The translations under genes and the position numbers were made by a program. Positions 19,046 to 36,119 of a DNA stretch of 64,000 nt are shown here, in pieces. Position 1 is the stretch's first letter; each line of letters begins with the position of its first letter. The notes beneath the pieces are model-generated. The model saw only the letters and a program-made list of their open reading frames with translations, was not told the origin of the DNA and ran no database searches. The DNA comes from Xenophilus sp. Marseille-Q4582 (GTDB lineage Bacteria; Pseudomonadota; Gammaproteobacteria; Burkholderiales; Burkholderiaceae_C): contig NZ_CAKAKO010000002.1 in assembly GCF_916700565.1 (NCBI RefSeq), positions 682,001 to 746,000 of the forward strand, in the 5' to 3' direction.

Positions 19046-19573
19046 TTGAGTCTGAATCGCAGTGAGAAAGAAGCGGTCATTTCCGAAGTGACCGGCCTCG
19101 CCGCTAAAGCTCAAACGCTCGTGATGGCGGAATACCGTGGCATCACGGTGGCTGACATGACCCGTCTGCGCAACAACGCCCGCGCCCAAGGCGTGAGCCT
19201 GAGTGTTCTGAAGAACACCCTGGCCCGCCGCGCGGTGGCTGGCAGCGCGTTCGAGGTCGTCGGCGACCAGATGACCGGCCCGCTGATCTACGGCTTCTCC
19301 GAAGACGCTGTGGCCGCCGCCAAGGTGGTGGCCGATTTCGCGAAGACCAACGACAAGCTGGTCATCCGCGGCGGCGCCTTCGGTGGCAAGGCCCTGGATG
19401 CCGACGGCGTGAAGCAACTGGCGAACATCCCTTCGAAGGAAGTCCTGCTGGCCCAACTGTGCGGCCTGCTGATGTCCCCGATCTCGCGCACGGCCGTGGT
19501 GCTGGGCGCGCTGGCCGCCAAGAAGGGCGAAGGTGCTGCACAAGAGCCTGCAGCCGAAGCTGCCGCAGCCTGA
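19046..19573 (+). CDS. rplJ: 50S ribosomal protein L10
   Basis: Base of the L7/L12 stalk, also the translational repressor of its own operon. 175 residues from a TTG start at 19046, with AAGGAG at 19033-19038 ideally spaced; no ATG fits the family N-terminus [14 protein letters not shown]. Contains [18 protein letters not shown] and the C-terminal helix for L7/L12 dimers, ending in an Ala/Glu-rich tail. The rare start codon fits tight translational control. Confidence 0.97.
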   Translation: MSLNRSEKEAVISEVTGLAAKAQTLVMAEYRGITVADMTRLRNNARAQGVSLSVLKNTLARRAVAGSAFEVVGDQMTGPLIYGFSEDAVAAAKVVADFAKTNDKLVIRGGAFGGKALDADGVKQLANIPSKEVLLAQLCGLLMSPISRTAVVLGALAAKKGEGAAQEPAAEAAAA

Positions 19574-19619
19574 TCCATCGATCACGCGGCAAGAACCAAC
19601 AGTTATCTAGGAAATCAAA

Positions 19620-19994
19620 ATGGCATTCGATAAAGACGCATTCCTGACGGCGCTGGACAGCATGACCGTCCTCGAACTCAACGACCTGGTCAAGGCCATC
19701 GAAGAGAAGTTCGGCGTGAGCGCAGCCGCCATGGCTGCTCCCGCTGCCGGCGGCGGCGCTGCCGCTCCGGCTGCTGAAGAGAAGACCGAATTCAACGTCG
19801 TGCTGGCCGATGCCGGCGCGAACAAGGTCTCGGTCATCAAGGCCGTGCGCGAAATCACGGGCCTGGGCCTGAAGGAAGCCAAGGACCTGGTGGAAGCCGC
19901 TCCGAAGGCCGTCAAGGAAGGCCTGCCGAAGGCCGACGCCGAAGCCGCCAAGAAGAAGCTGGAAGAAGCCGGCGCCAAGGTGGAACTGAAGTAA
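19620..19994 (+). CDS. rplL: 50S ribosomal protein L7/L12
   Basis: Mobile stalk protein that recruits translation factors. 124 residues: N-terminal dimerisation domain ([21 protein letters not shown]), Ala/Gly-rich hinge (about 36-52), and factor-binding C-terminal domain with [20 protein letters not shown] and [15 protein letters not shown]. It follows rplJ by 46 bp with AGGAAA ahead of the ATG. Confidence 0.98.
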   Translation: MAFDKDAFLTALDSMTVLELNDLVKAIEEKFGVSAAAMAAPAAGGGAAAPAAEEKTEFNVVLADAGANKVSVIKAVREITGLGLKEAKDLVEAAPKAVKEGLPKADAEAAKKKLEEAGAKVELK

Positions 19995-20010
19995 TTCAGC
20001 GCTTCGCCGA

Positions 20011-20041
20011 GGCTGGAAGTGCCCGCAAGGGCCTTCCAGCC
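20011..20041 (+). terminator. rplL-rpoB attenuator hairpin
   Basis: GGCTGGAAG-t-GCCC (20011-20024), tetraloop GCAA, GGGC-CTTCCAGCC (20029-20041): 13 paired bases with one bulged T, followed by a modest TTT. Position 17 bp after rplL matches the partial terminator that lowers rpoBC relative to ribosomal protein expression in proteobacteria. Confidence 0.6.
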
Positions 20042-20259
20042 TTTGCCGCTTTCAGAGCGCACCCAAAAGCCGCCCGGGCGATCATGCCGCCGGCAGCGGT
20101 TTCTGAGTGTCTTCTGACCCCGACTGCAGAAGATCCCTTGGTTCGGGCGATGTGCAATGCATCGCCGTCCGCCATCGGCTGGTAGTGGCCAGCCGCCAAG
20201 CAGGAACGCCTTCGCGTTGCTGACCCTAGTCGCTGATGATCTCAAGCCCCGGAGCTCTC

Positions 20260-24384
<4,125 letters not shown>

Positions 24385-24408
24385 TCAGGAAGAAGAGGAA
24401 AGAGTCTT

Positions 24409-28647
<4,239 letters not shown>

Positions 28648-28706
28648 TCGCCGGCCGGTGTCTTCGCTGACGCCGGCCGAGCGACGCCGCCCATGACCGG
28701 CCCGCA

Positions 28707-28744
28707 CGCCCTCCCACCGGTTTGCCGGGGGAGGGCGTTTTTCT
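28707..28744 (+). terminator. Intrinsic terminator of the rpoBC operon
   Basis: CGCCCTCCC (28707-28715) pairs with GGGAGGGCG (28729-28737) around a 13-nt loop, followed by TTTTTCTT. It starts about 60 bp after the rpoC stop. Confidence 0.9.
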
Positions 28745-28902
28745 TGATCGGTGCCCTTGTGCGCCAGGAGGGGCTGCGGGGGCGAAGGCGGGCGCGTGAA
28801 GCGGGGCGATCCGTGCGGTGCGCGCGGGAGCGGCCTCGGCTCCTGTACGCTGCGGCTTCCGCGCGGCGCGGCCGGCGCGGTGCGCACTGAAAGAGACGAG
28901 GG

Positions 28903-29523
28903 ATGAAAACCTGGATCGAATCGCTGCTGCTCTGGGGCGCGGCGGCCGTGTTGCTGTTCTGGTTCGTCGGCGCGCACAACCGTCTGGTGCGGTTGCGCTC
29001 GGCGGCCGTGCAGTCCTATGGCGCGCTGGACGCGCTAGTCGTGCGGCAGATCGATTATGTGCAGGCCCAGGTCGCGCAGCAAGAGCAGGGGCAAGCGTCG
29101 AGCGGCGATGAAGGCCGCGGGTCCGCCGCGGACCTGACGTCGCTGCAGGCGGCCAACGCGCAGCTGCTGGCAGTGCTTGGTGGCACGCGCCAGCATCCGC
29201 TCGACCCGCCCGCCATGGCCGCACTGGGCACGGCCTTGCACGTGATGCTGGACGCCTGGGCGCGCCTGCATCCCGAGTCGGTGATCGCCTTCGCGGCCGA
29301 CGGCACGCTGTCGCGCCCGGCGCCTTTGCAGCCTGCGGGGCATGCGCCGGATCCGGTGGCCGAGCCGGCGCCCCTGGGCTGGCCGGAACCCACGGCGCTG
29401 ATCGAGATCGCACGGGCCCAGTTCAACCAGGCGGTGGCGCAGTACAACACGGCGATCACGCAGTTTCCGGCCGTGCTGCTGGCCTGGGTGTTCCGCTGGC
29501 GCGCGGCGGCGCCGCTGCGCTGA
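28903..29523 (+). CDS. LemA-family membrane protein
   Basis: 206 residues with one N-terminal membrane segment (about 5-23) and a helical remainder. The LemA pattern is visible at both ends: AHNRLVRLRSAAVQSYGALD after the membrane segment (family: YN-xLVxLR-xxVxxAW) and RAQFNQAVAQYNTAITQFP near the C-terminus (family: ARxxYNxAVxxYNxxIxxFP). The middle is more divergent and carries a Glu/Gly-rich insert (about 60-77). LemA proteins are inner-membrane or periplasmic and poorly understood. It is isolated after the rpoC terminator; the start ATG has GAGACGAGGG just upstream. Confidence 0.7.
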   Translation: MKTWIESLLLWGAAAVLLFWFVGAHNRLVRLRSAAVQSYGALDALVVRQIDYVQAQVAQQEQGQASSGDEGRGSAADLTSLQAANAQLLAVLGGTRQHPLDPPAMAALGTALHVMLDAWARLHPESVIAFAADGTLSRPAPLQPAGHAPDPVAEPAPLGWPEPTALIEIARAQFNQAVAQYNTAITQFPAVLLAWVFRWRAAAPLR

Positions 29524-29629
29524 ACCGGCGGCGCCCGCGCCCGGCCTGTTTCTTGCGCGCGCGGCTGGCCCTGCGGGCCGCACGCCCTTCGGCGGCCTGT
29601 CACGGGCCAGCCTTTACCATTTCTGCATC

Positions 29630-31003
29630 TTGTCAGACGCTTCAGTTATCGGCGGTCATCCGCCCCCTTCCTCTCCCCTGGCGCCGCCCCTGTGGCTGCA
29701 GCTTCAGCAGTCCGCCAGCGTGCTGGCGGCCGTGCGCAGCGGCAGTTCGGCCACCGCCGCCCTCGAACGCGTGGAGGCCGGCCTGCGGCCCGGCGTGCAA
29801 GCCCTGGTCTTTCATGCTCTGCGCTGGTGGGGCCGGGGCGAGGCGCTGCGGCGCCGCCTGGCCAAGCGCACGCCGCCCCCTGCGGCCGACGCGCTGCTGT
29901 GCGCGGCCCTGGCGCTGGGCTGGGACCCGGCGCGCTCGCCCTATGAGCCCTTCACGCTGGTCGACCAGACCGTGGAGGCCGCCAAGCGGCAGGCCACCAC
30001 GCGGGCCCAGGCCAGCTTCATCAATGCCTGCCTGCGCCGGTTCCTGCGCGAGCGCGAGGAACTGCTGGCCGCCACGGCGCACGAGCCGGTGGCGCAATGG
30101 AACCATCCGCGCTGGTGGATCGAGCGCCTGCGCCACGACCATCCCAAGGCCTGGCAGCGCGTGCTGGAAGCCGACAACGGCGCCGCCCCGCTGACCTTGC
30201 GCATCAACGCGCGCCGCACCAGCGTCGACCGCTACCTGCCCGCGCTGGCCGCCCAGGGCATCGAGGCGCGCCGGGTGGCCCACACCGGCTTGCAACTGGC
30301 CCAGGCGCGGCCGGTGCACAAGCTGCCCGGCTTCGAGGAGGGCGAGTTCTCGGTGCAGGACGCCGCGGCCCAGCTGGCGGCGCCGCTGCTGCTCGACGGC
30401 CTCCAGCCGGCGCGGCCGGGCGCGCCGCTGCGCCTGCTCGACGCCTGCGCGGCGCCCGGCGGCAAGACCGCCCACCTGCTCGAGCAGGTGCAGGGCCCGG
30501 CGCAGGTGCTGGCGCTGGAGGTGGATGCCGGCCGTGCGCGGCGCATCGACGACACGCTCGGGCGCCTGGGCCTCGCGGCCGAGGTGCGCGTGGCCGATGC
30601 GGGCCGCACGCAGGACTGGTGGGACGGCCAGCCCTTCGACGGCGTGCTGCTCGATGCGCCCTGCACGGCCTCGGGCATCGTGCGCCGCCATCCCGACGTG
30701 CGCTGGCTGCGCCGCGAAAGCGACGTGCAGCAGCTGGCCCTGCAACAGGCCATGCTGCTGGCCGCGCTGTGGCCCACGGTGCGCCCGGGCGGGCGGCTGC
30801 TGTACTGCACCTGCTCCGTGTTCCGCGAGGAGGGCGCCTTGCAGATCGAGGCGTTTCTTGCGCGCAACAACGACGTTCAATTGCTGCCCTCGCCCGGCCA
30901 TTTGCTGCCCCAGGGCCGCAGTGCTGCGCGCGGCGTCCCGGACAATGCCTTGGGTGAGCACGACGGCTTCTTCTACGCCCTGCTGCAAAAGTCGGCCCGC
31001 TGA
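29630..31003 (+). CDS. rsmB: 16S rRNA m5C967 methyltransferase
   Basis: RsmB (Sun/Fmu) methylates C967 of 16S rRNA. 457 residues from a TTG at 29630. An N-terminal NusB-like RNA-binding domain (about 20-160, YEPFTLVDQTVEAAKRQ) is followed by the Rossmann methyltransferase domain: DACAAPGGKTAHLLE (SAM motif I), DAPCTASGIVRRHPD (motif IV) and LLYCTCSVFREEG (motif VI with catalytic Cys). The C-terminus EHDGFFYALLQK is typical. No better start codon exists near the family N-terminus, so TTG is accepted. The next gene overlaps its 3' end. Confidence 0.92.
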   Translation: MSDASVIGGHPPPSSPLAPPLWLQLQQSASVLAAVRSGSSATAALERVEAGLRPGVQALVFHALRWWGRGEALRRRLAKRTPPPAADALLCAALALGWDPARSPYEPFTLVDQTVEAAKRQATTRAQASFINACLRRFLREREELLAATAHEPVAQWNHPRWWIERLRHDHPKAWQRVLEADNGAAPLTLRINARRTSVDRYLPALAAQGIEARRVAHTGLQLAQARPVHKLPGFEEGEFSVQDAAAQLAAPLLLDGLQPARPGAPLRLLDACAAPGGKTAHLLEQVQGPAQVLALEVDAGRARRIDDTLGRLGLAAEVRVADAGRTQDWWDGQPFDGVLLDAPCTASGIVRRHPDVRWLRRESDVQQLALQQAMLLAALWPTVRPGGRLLYCTCSVFREEGALQIEAFLARNNDVQLLPSPGHLLPQGRSAARGVPDNALGEHDGFFYALLQKSAR

Positions 31004-31619
31004 GCGCGAGGGCCTGGCCCGGCGCCGCCTGCTGGGGGGCGCGCTCGGCCTGGGCGCCTGCCTGCTGGCGGCCGCGCCGCCCGTGGCCTGGGCGCAGGGC
31101 GCCGAGCTGGCCCAGCTGCGGCTGGAGCGCACGGGCGACGAGCTCTACCTGAGCGCCGCCCTGCGCCTGGCGCTGCCCGCGCCGGTGCAGGACGTGCTCG
31201 ACAAGGGCATCGCGCTGCATTTCGTGGCCGAGGCCGAAATCATCCGCCAGCGCTGGTACTGGCTGGACCAGCGCGTGGCCCATGTGGTGCGCCACATGCG
31301 CCTGGCCTACCAGCCGCTCACGCGCCGCTGGCGGCTGAACATCTCGCCCGTGCCCATCACGAGCGCGATCTCGGGCGTGACGCTGAACCAGAACTTCGAC
31401 TCGCTCGAAGAGGCGCTGCAAGCGGTGGGCCGCATCGGGCGGCTGCGCCTGGGCGAGGTGCGCGACATCGGCGAGGAGCGCGTGCTGCCCGTGGTGTTCC
31501 GCTTCCGGCTCGACACCTCGCAACTGCCGCGGCCCTTCCAGATCGGGCTGATGGGACAGTCGGACTGGAACCTGGCCGTCGAGCGCTCGGAAAAGCTCAA
31601 CGTGGAGACCGTGCCTTGA
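30945..31619 (+). CDS. Exported DUF4390-type protein
   Basis: About 215-224 residues. It has a signal sequence, RRRLLGGALGLGACLLAAAPPVAWA, with a twin-arginine-like RRR ahead of the hydrophobic stretch. The mature part matches the DUF4390 family conserved in Burkholderiales between rsmB and an NtrY-like kinase (RLALPAPVQDVLDKGIALHFVAEAEI, RLAYQPLTRRWRLN, VVFRFRLDTSQLPRPFQI). The function is unknown. The start is uncertain: the nearest in-frame starts (ATG 30945, GTG 30954) lie inside rsmB, so the gene overlaps it by about 50 bp. The order rsmB, DUF4390, kinase, regulator suggests a co-transcribed envelope-signalling unit. Confidence 0.65.
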   Translation: MPWVSTTASSTPCCKSRPAEREGLARRRLLGGALGLGACLLAAAPPVAWAQGAELAQLRLERTGDELYLSAALRLALPAPVQDVLDKGIALHFVAEAEIIRQRWYWLDQRVAHVVRHMRLAYQPLTRRWRLNISPVPITSAISGVTLNQNFDSLEEALQAVGRIGRLRLGEVRDIGEERVLPVVFRFRLDTSQLPRPFQIGLMGQSDWNLAVERSEKLNVETVP

Positions 31620-31677
31620 GCGCCGTCGCATCGCCCGCCGCCGGCCGCGCCCCAGGCCGCCGGGCCGGGGGCCGGCC

Positions 31678-33981
31678 GTGAGCGAAAACCTGGCGCCCCA
31701 TCGCTCGCGCGGTGTGCGCTGGGCCGTGGGCGTGGGCGCCGCGGCCATGGCGGGCATCGGCCTGGTGCTGATCTTCCTGCTCGCGCAGGCCACCAACAAC
31801 CGCGCGCTCTACGAGCGCAACTACGCGCGGCTCTTCACCGTCAACGTGGTGGTGGCGGTGCTGCTGATGCTGGTCATCGGCTGGGTCGCGCTGCGGCTGT
31901 GGCGGCGCCTGCGCCAGGGCAAGTTCGGCAGCCGGCTGCTGGTCAAGCTGGCCGCCATCTTCGCGCTGGTGGGCGTGGTGCCGGGCATCCTGGTCTACAC
32001 GGTGTCCTACCAGTTCGTCTCGCGCTCCATCGAAAGCTGGTTCGACGTCAAGGTGGAAGGCGCGCTCGACGCCGGCCTGAACCTGGGCCGGGCCACGCTC
32101 GATTCGCTGTCCGACGATCTGGCGGCCAAGGCGCGCGCGGCAGGCGTGCAGCTGTCGCAGGTGCCCGAGGCCAGCGCCAGCCTGGCGCTCAACCGCGTGC
32201 AGGAGCAGCTGGGCGCCAGCAACGTGATGCTGTGGTCCTCGACGGGGCAGCTCATTGCCAGCGCGGGCTCCTCGCGCTTCGAACTCACGCCCGAGCGGCC
32301 CTCGCCGCAACTGCTGCGGCAGGTGCGCGTCGACCGGGCGATGGCCTTCGTCGAAGGGTTGGAGGAAGCGGGCACGCCGGGCTCGCCGGTGCGCACGCAG
32401 GCCAGCATCAAGGCGATCGCGCAGGTGCCGCGGCCGGGCCTGGAGCTGGTGGGCAGCGAGCCGCGCTACCTGCAGATCACGCAGCCGCTGCCCACGGGTG
32501 TGGTGAGCAACGCGCTGGCCGTGCAGGAGGCGAACCGCGAGTACCAGGAGCGCGCGCTGGCGCGCGAAGGCCTGCGCCGCATGTACATCGGCACGCTCAC
32601 GCTGAGCCTGTTCCTGGCGGTGTTCGGCGCCGTCCTGCTGGCTGTGCTGTTCGGCAACCAGCTCGCGCGGCCGCTGCTGGTGCTGGCCGAAGGCGTGCGC
32701 CAAGTGGCGGCCGGCGACTTGCGGCCCAAGCGGGTCTTCCAGGGGCGCGACGAGCTGGGCGGCCTCACGCGCTCCTTCGCCGACATGACCCAGCAGCTGG
32801 CCGACGCGCGCATGGCCGTCGAGCGCAGCCTGCGGGAGCTGGACGCCGCGCGCGCCAACCTGCAGACCATCCAGGACAACCTCACGGCCGGCGTGATGGT
32901 GCTCGATGCCGGCGGCGCGATCATGTCGACCAATCCCGGCGCCACCCGCGTGCTGCGCGCGCCCGTGGCCGCCTTCGAAGGCAAGCCGCTGGCCGAAGTG
33001 CCGGGCCTGGCGGAGTTCGCATGGGCCGTGCAGCAGCGCTTCGACGACTTCGAGATCGATGCCGCGCAGCATGGGGCGGACCATTGGCAGCACGCATACG
33101 AACTGCACGCGCGCGGCGGTGGCGTGGCGCATGACGCCGTCAGCATCGTCGCGCGCGGCGCGCGGCTGCCGGGCTCCCTGCGGCTGCTCGTGCTCGACGA
33201 CATCTCCGAGATCGTCTCGGCCCAGCGCGCCCAGGCCTGGGGCGAGGTGGCACGCCGCCTGGCGCACGAGATCAAGAATCCGCTCACGCCGATCCAGCTG
33301 TCTGCCGAGCGGCTGGAAATGAAGCTCTCGGGCAAGCTCGGTGCGGCTGAGGAGGCGGTGCTTCACAAATCGGTGCGCACCATCGTCGACCAGGTGGACG
33401 CCATGAAGCGCCTGGTCAACGAGTTCCGCGACTACGCGCGGCTGCCCGCCGCCGACCTCAAGCCCGTGGACCTCAACGCGCTGGTCAGCGACGTGCTGCA
33501 ACTCTACGGCGCCGAGAATGCCAGGGTGCCCGTGCGCAGCGAACTGGACGAGCGCTGCCCGCCGATCCTGGGCGATGCGCAACAGTTGCGGCAGGTGATT
33601 CACAACCTGTTGCAAAACGCCCAGGATGCCACCGAAGGCCTGGGTCTGCAGGATCCGGCGGCCCCCGTGCTGATCCGCACGCGCATGTCGGACTCGGGCC
33701 AGCGCGTGCGGCTGATCGTGCAGGACAGCGGGCCGGGCTTCGCGGAGTCCATTCTCAAGCGGGCTTTCGAGCCCTACGTCACCACCAAGAGCAAGGGCAC
33801 GGGGCTGGGCCTGGCGGTGGTCAAGAAGATCGCGGACGAGCACGGCGCGCGCATCGAACTGAGCAATCGCATGGCCGATGGGGCTGTGGCCGGTGCGCAA
33901 GTCTCGCTATCATTTGCCGCATCAGGGGAGCGGCGCGGCGACACGCCGCGCATGGAGGTCGGCAGGACTTCGGCGTTGTGA
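31678..33981 (+). CDS. NtrY-like sensor histidine kinase
   Basis: 767-residue membrane kinase from a GTG at 31678. Membrane segments lie at about 16-38, 48-65, 82-104 and 301-322; HAMP follows (NQLARPLLVLAEGVRQVAAGD), then a PAS domain (about 400-470). HisKA has the phospho-acceptor in RRLAHEIKNPLTPIQLSAERL, and the ATPase domain has NLLQNAQDA, SGPGF and TTKSKGTGLGLAVVKKI. The domain order is that of NtrY, a nitrogen- or redox-related sensor. Its partner is the regulator 66 bp downstream. In betaproteobacteria this pair is not well characterised, so the signal is unknown. Confidence 0.85.
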   Translation: MSENLAPHRSRGVRWAVGVGAAAMAGIGLVLIFLLAQATNNRALYERNYARLFTVNVVVAVLLMLVIGWVALRLWRRLRQGKFGSRLLVKLAAIFALVGVVPGILVYTVSYQFVSRSIESWFDVKVEGALDAGLNLGRATLDSLSDDLAAKARAAGVQLSQVPEASASLALNRVQEQLGASNVMLWSSTGQLIASAGSSRFELTPERPSPQLLRQVRVDRAMAFVEGLEEAGTPGSPVRTQASIKAIAQVPRPGLELVGSEPRYLQITQPLPTGVVSNALAVQEANREYQERALAREGLRRMYIGTLTLSLFLAVFGAVLLAVLFGNQLARPLLVLAEGVRQVAAGDLRPKRVFQGRDELGGLTRSFADMTQQLADARMAVERSLRELDAARANLQTIQDNLTAGVMVLDAGGAIMSTNPGATRVLRAPVAAFEGKPLAEVPGLAEFAWAVQQRFDDFEIDAAQHGADHWQHAYELHARGGGVAHDAVSIVARGARLPGSLRLLVLDDISEIVSAQRAQAWGEVARRLAHEIKNPLTPIQLSAERLEMKLSGKLGAAEEAVLHKSVRTIVDQVDAMKRLVNEFRDYARLPAADLKPVDLNALVSDVLQLYGAENARVPVRSELDERCPPILGDAQQLRQVIHNLLQNAQDATEGLGLQDPAAPVLIRTRMSDSGQRVRLIVQDSGPGFAESILKRAFEPYVTTKSKGTGLGLAVVKKIADEHGARIELSNRMADGAVAGAQVSLSFAASGERRGDTPRMEVGRTSAL

Positions 33982-34046
33982 CCTTGCCCGTGCGCACCCA
34001 CCGGTGAATCGGGAAGCTCTTCCGCACAAAGGATTCAACTTCATTC

Positions 34047-34742
34047 ATGGCAAACATCCTCGTGGTCGACGATGAGTTGGGTATTCGTGACCTGCTCTTC
34101 GAAATCCTCAACGACGAAGGCCACAACGTCGAGTTGGCAGAGAACGCCTCCGAGGCACGGGCCGCGCGCCAGCGCGCGCGGCCCGACCTGGTGCTGCTCG
34201 ACATCTGGATGCCCGACACCGACGGCGTGACGCTGCTCAAGGAATGGTCTGCGGCCAACCTGCTGGGCATGCCGGTCATCATGATGAGCGGCCACGCCAC
34301 CATCGACACGGCCGTGGAAGCCACGCGCATCGGCGCCTTCGCCTTCCTCGAAAAACCGATCACGATGCAGAAGCTGCTCAAGTCGGTGGAGCAGGGGCTG
34401 GCCCGCGAGGACGCGCGCCGCGCCGCCGCCGCCGTGGTGCCGCCCGCGCAGGGGTTCGCGCCCGTCGTGACGAGCGGCAGCGCAGGTCTGCTGGCCGCGC
34501 TGCCGCCGGCGAGCCCCGTGATCGAAACCGGGCCGCAAGCGTCGCAGAGCTTCGACCTCGACCGGCCGCTGCGCGAGGCGCGCGACGGCTTCGAGAAGGC
34601 CTACTTCGAATACCACTTGGCGATGGAGAACGGCTCCATGACTCGCGTGGCCGAGAAGACCGGCCTGGAGCGCACGCACCTGTACAGAAAACTCAAACAA
34701 TTGGGCGTAGACCTGTCCCGCGGCCGCAGAAATGCCCTATAA
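34047..34742 (+). CDS. NtrX-like response regulator lacking the AAA+ domain
   Basis: 231 residues. Receiver domain with D8-D9, phospho-acceptor D52 in LLDIWMPDTDG, and K103 in FLEKPI. The C-terminus has a Fis-type helix-turn-helix (about 190-226: GSMTRVAEKTGLERTHLYRKLKQLG). The middle is a low-complexity Ala/Pro linker, so the sigma-54 AAA+ module that NtrX normally carries between the two (about 230 residues, GAFTGA motif) is absent. It should therefore bind DNA without activating sigma-54. The N- and C-terminal sequences are still clearly NtrX-like. Paired with the NtrY-like kinase. Its last codons overlap the tRNA-Phe -10 element. Confidence 0.85.
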   Translation: MANILVVDDELGIRDLLFEILNDEGHNVELAENASEARAARQRARPDLVLLDIWMPDTDGVTLLKEWSAANLLGMPVIMMSGHATIDTAVEATRIGAFAFLEKPITMQKLLKSVEQGLAREDARRAAAAVVPPAQGFAPVVTSGSAGLLAALPPASPVIETGPQASQSFDLDRPLREARDGFEKAYFEYHLAMENGSMTRVAEKTGLERTHLYRKLKQLGVDLSRGRRNAL

Positions 34743-34743
34743 T
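34738..34743 (+). promoter_or_regulatory. -10 element of tRNA-Phe
   Basis: A perfect TATAAT at the very end of the response-regulator gene, 41 bp before the tRNA-Phe 5' end. No strong -35 is seen at 16-18 bp spacing. Confidence 0.45.
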
Positions 34744-34783
34744 GCGAGGCTCGGCTGATGTTGCTAACCCAACCAGCCGATAC

Positions 34784-34859
34784 GGCCCGGTAGCTCAGTT
34801 GGTAGAGCAGCGGATTGAAAATCCGCGTGTCGATGGTTCGATTCCGTCCCAGGCCACCA
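34784..34859 (+). tRNA. tRNA-Phe (GAA) with a C-A mismatch in the acceptor stem
   Basis: 76-nt tRNA with encoded CCA (34857-34859). Anticodon GAA at 34817-34819 in the loop TTGAAAA; anticodon stem GCGGA/TCCGC; T-arm GATGG-TTCGATT-CCGTC. Acceptor GGCCCGG (34784-34790) faces CCAGGCC (34849-34855), leaving C34788 opposite A34851. The usual partner there would be G. The accessory region starts right after this gene. Confidence 0.9.
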
Positions 34860-34868
34860 GTATCCACG

Positions 34869-34903
34869 GGGCGCTGCAGCTATCTAAGTTGCAGCGCCCT
34901 TGT
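34869..34903 (+). terminator. Terminator-like hairpin after tRNA-Phe
   Basis: GGGCGCTGCA (34869-34878) and TGCAGCGCCC (34890-34899) form a perfect 10-bp stem followed by TTGT. The T-run is short, but position and stem strength fit a tRNA terminator. Confidence 0.7.
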
Positions 34904-34996
34904 CACATTATTCCCACGATGGGAATACGAGGCTTGTGAGCCGTCCCCGTGCCACTACCTATCTATTAGGTCGCACACCGGTTTACACTCTCTTAC

Positions 34997-35494
34997 ATGA
35001 CACAACCGCAACACTCGGTCATCTTCAAGCCGTTTGATGAGCAGTCCTTCCATGCCACCAAGGAAGACTGGGAAGCCGTTGCTGCCTCGAGTGATGCTTT
35101 CCCCTCAGATGTTGCGCAGACCTTGAAATGGGCGTCTGAGCACCTGACTATCGACGGCAATGAACTCGCGTATGGCGTTTTCGATGACGACTCGAAGATC
35201 GCTAGCGGCATCTGCGAAGTCATCATCAGTCGTCCTGCTGCTCAGTCCTGGGTCAAGCTCTTGCGTCTTCGCCTACACCCGAAGGTGGAAGAGCAACTGT
35301 TCAACAACGATCCAGATGGCGTAAAAACCGCACTTAACGCATATGTGTCCGCTGGCCAGAGGCACCCCAAGCGGCTCTGCAATCAACCTCGCCGTCTCTA
35401 CTGGCGGCTCATGCGTACCCAGCTCATAGCGGCTGATCCTGGCCCGGCTGGACGACTCGTCGATGCCGATGCGCACGCCCACTTTTTCCTGTGA
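34997..35494 (+). CDS. Chimeric hypothetical protein, GNAT-like N-terminal part
   Basis: 165-residue open frame. Residues 1 to about 117 look like a real coding sequence, with NELAYGVFDDDSKIASGICEV and a folded helix-strand composition that resembles N-acetyltransferase-like proteins, but I cannot assign a family. From about 35345 onward the frame runs antisense through an XRE-regulator remnant on the other strand, and the residues become Arg/Pro-rich shadow sequence. The original C-terminus therefore seems lost at a recombination joint. GC is lower than in the flanking core genes. Function unknown; probably not intact. Confidence 0.4.
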   Translation: MTQPQHSVIFKPFDEQSFHATKEDWEAVAASSDAFPSDVAQTLKWASEHLTIDGNELAYGVFDDDSKIASGICEVIISRPAAQSWVKLLRLRLHPKVEEQLFNNDPDGVKTALNAYVSAGQRHPKRLCNQPRRLYWRLMRTQLIAADPGPAGRLVDADAHAHFFL

Positions 35495-35620
35495 TAAACC
35501 CAGCTCTTCTCGTCGTAAGCGCATGCGCTTGCCAACGATGTTTGCGGACCGGGATGTGGTGGTGCGATTCTGATGACGACCGCCTGGGGAGTGAGAGGCA
35601 GCATCCCTCGGATGTTGCAT
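35354..35620 (-). pseudogene. Truncated XRE-family DNA-binding regulator
   Basis: The minus-strand frame (ATG at 35620; open to 35273) contains a clear Cro/CI-type helix-turn-helix: GKRMRLRREELGLSQEKVG, then DESSSRARISRYELGTHEPP and LIAEPLGVPLA. This is the N-terminal domain of a common 110-140-residue XRE family in which VPLA is followed by Y-F/L-Y-C-(D/E)-D and a C-terminal helix. Here the similarity stops at VPLA (base 35354) and the frame continues into unrelated DNA opposite the GNAT-like gene. The regulator has lost its C-terminus. If translated, the DNA-binding part might still work. Confidence 0.55.
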
Positions 35621-36115
35621 GGGCGCAATGCGGCACGTAAAGTGACGCCAACGAGGAGAGCAACATGGACCTAAAGGACGCTGCCGCAAAGGCGGCGGAA
35701 GCCGTTGCGCGAAGAGGGCTCAGAACGCGCATCGACGAGATCGCCGAAGCAGCCGCGAGCGCTTCGGAGCGGCTACAAGTGAGGGAGCGTCTCGCATCGG
35801 CGGGTCAGTACGTCGTGGACGCCGCCCGGAACACCGCAGTTGCAACTCAAGACCTAAAGGTAGGAGAGCGCGCAGCGCTGCTAGCTCAACGAATGTCGAG
35901 CATTACGGACGACGCGGTTAAGGCGACCGAGCAGTTGCAAGTGAGCAAACGCGCCGCTGATGCGGTCGAGTACACCGGCAAGGCTGCGATGCGTGCCGCT
36001 GATGGTGTAAAGCACGCGACCGGGGCCATCATTCAGAAGGGCGCTGAGGTCGTGGATATTGTTCAGCGGCATCACGAGCAGATCGCCGATCACGTAGACA
36101 CAGTCGCCAAAGGCT

Positions 36116-36119
36116 CTAG
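36116..36119. repeat. CTAG target-site duplication, left copy
   Basis: CTAG directly before the left end CAGGCCGTTGAAAAAT; an identical CTAG follows the right end at 37441-37444. The YTAR target with a 4-bp duplication is that of the IS5 group. Confidence 0.85.
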
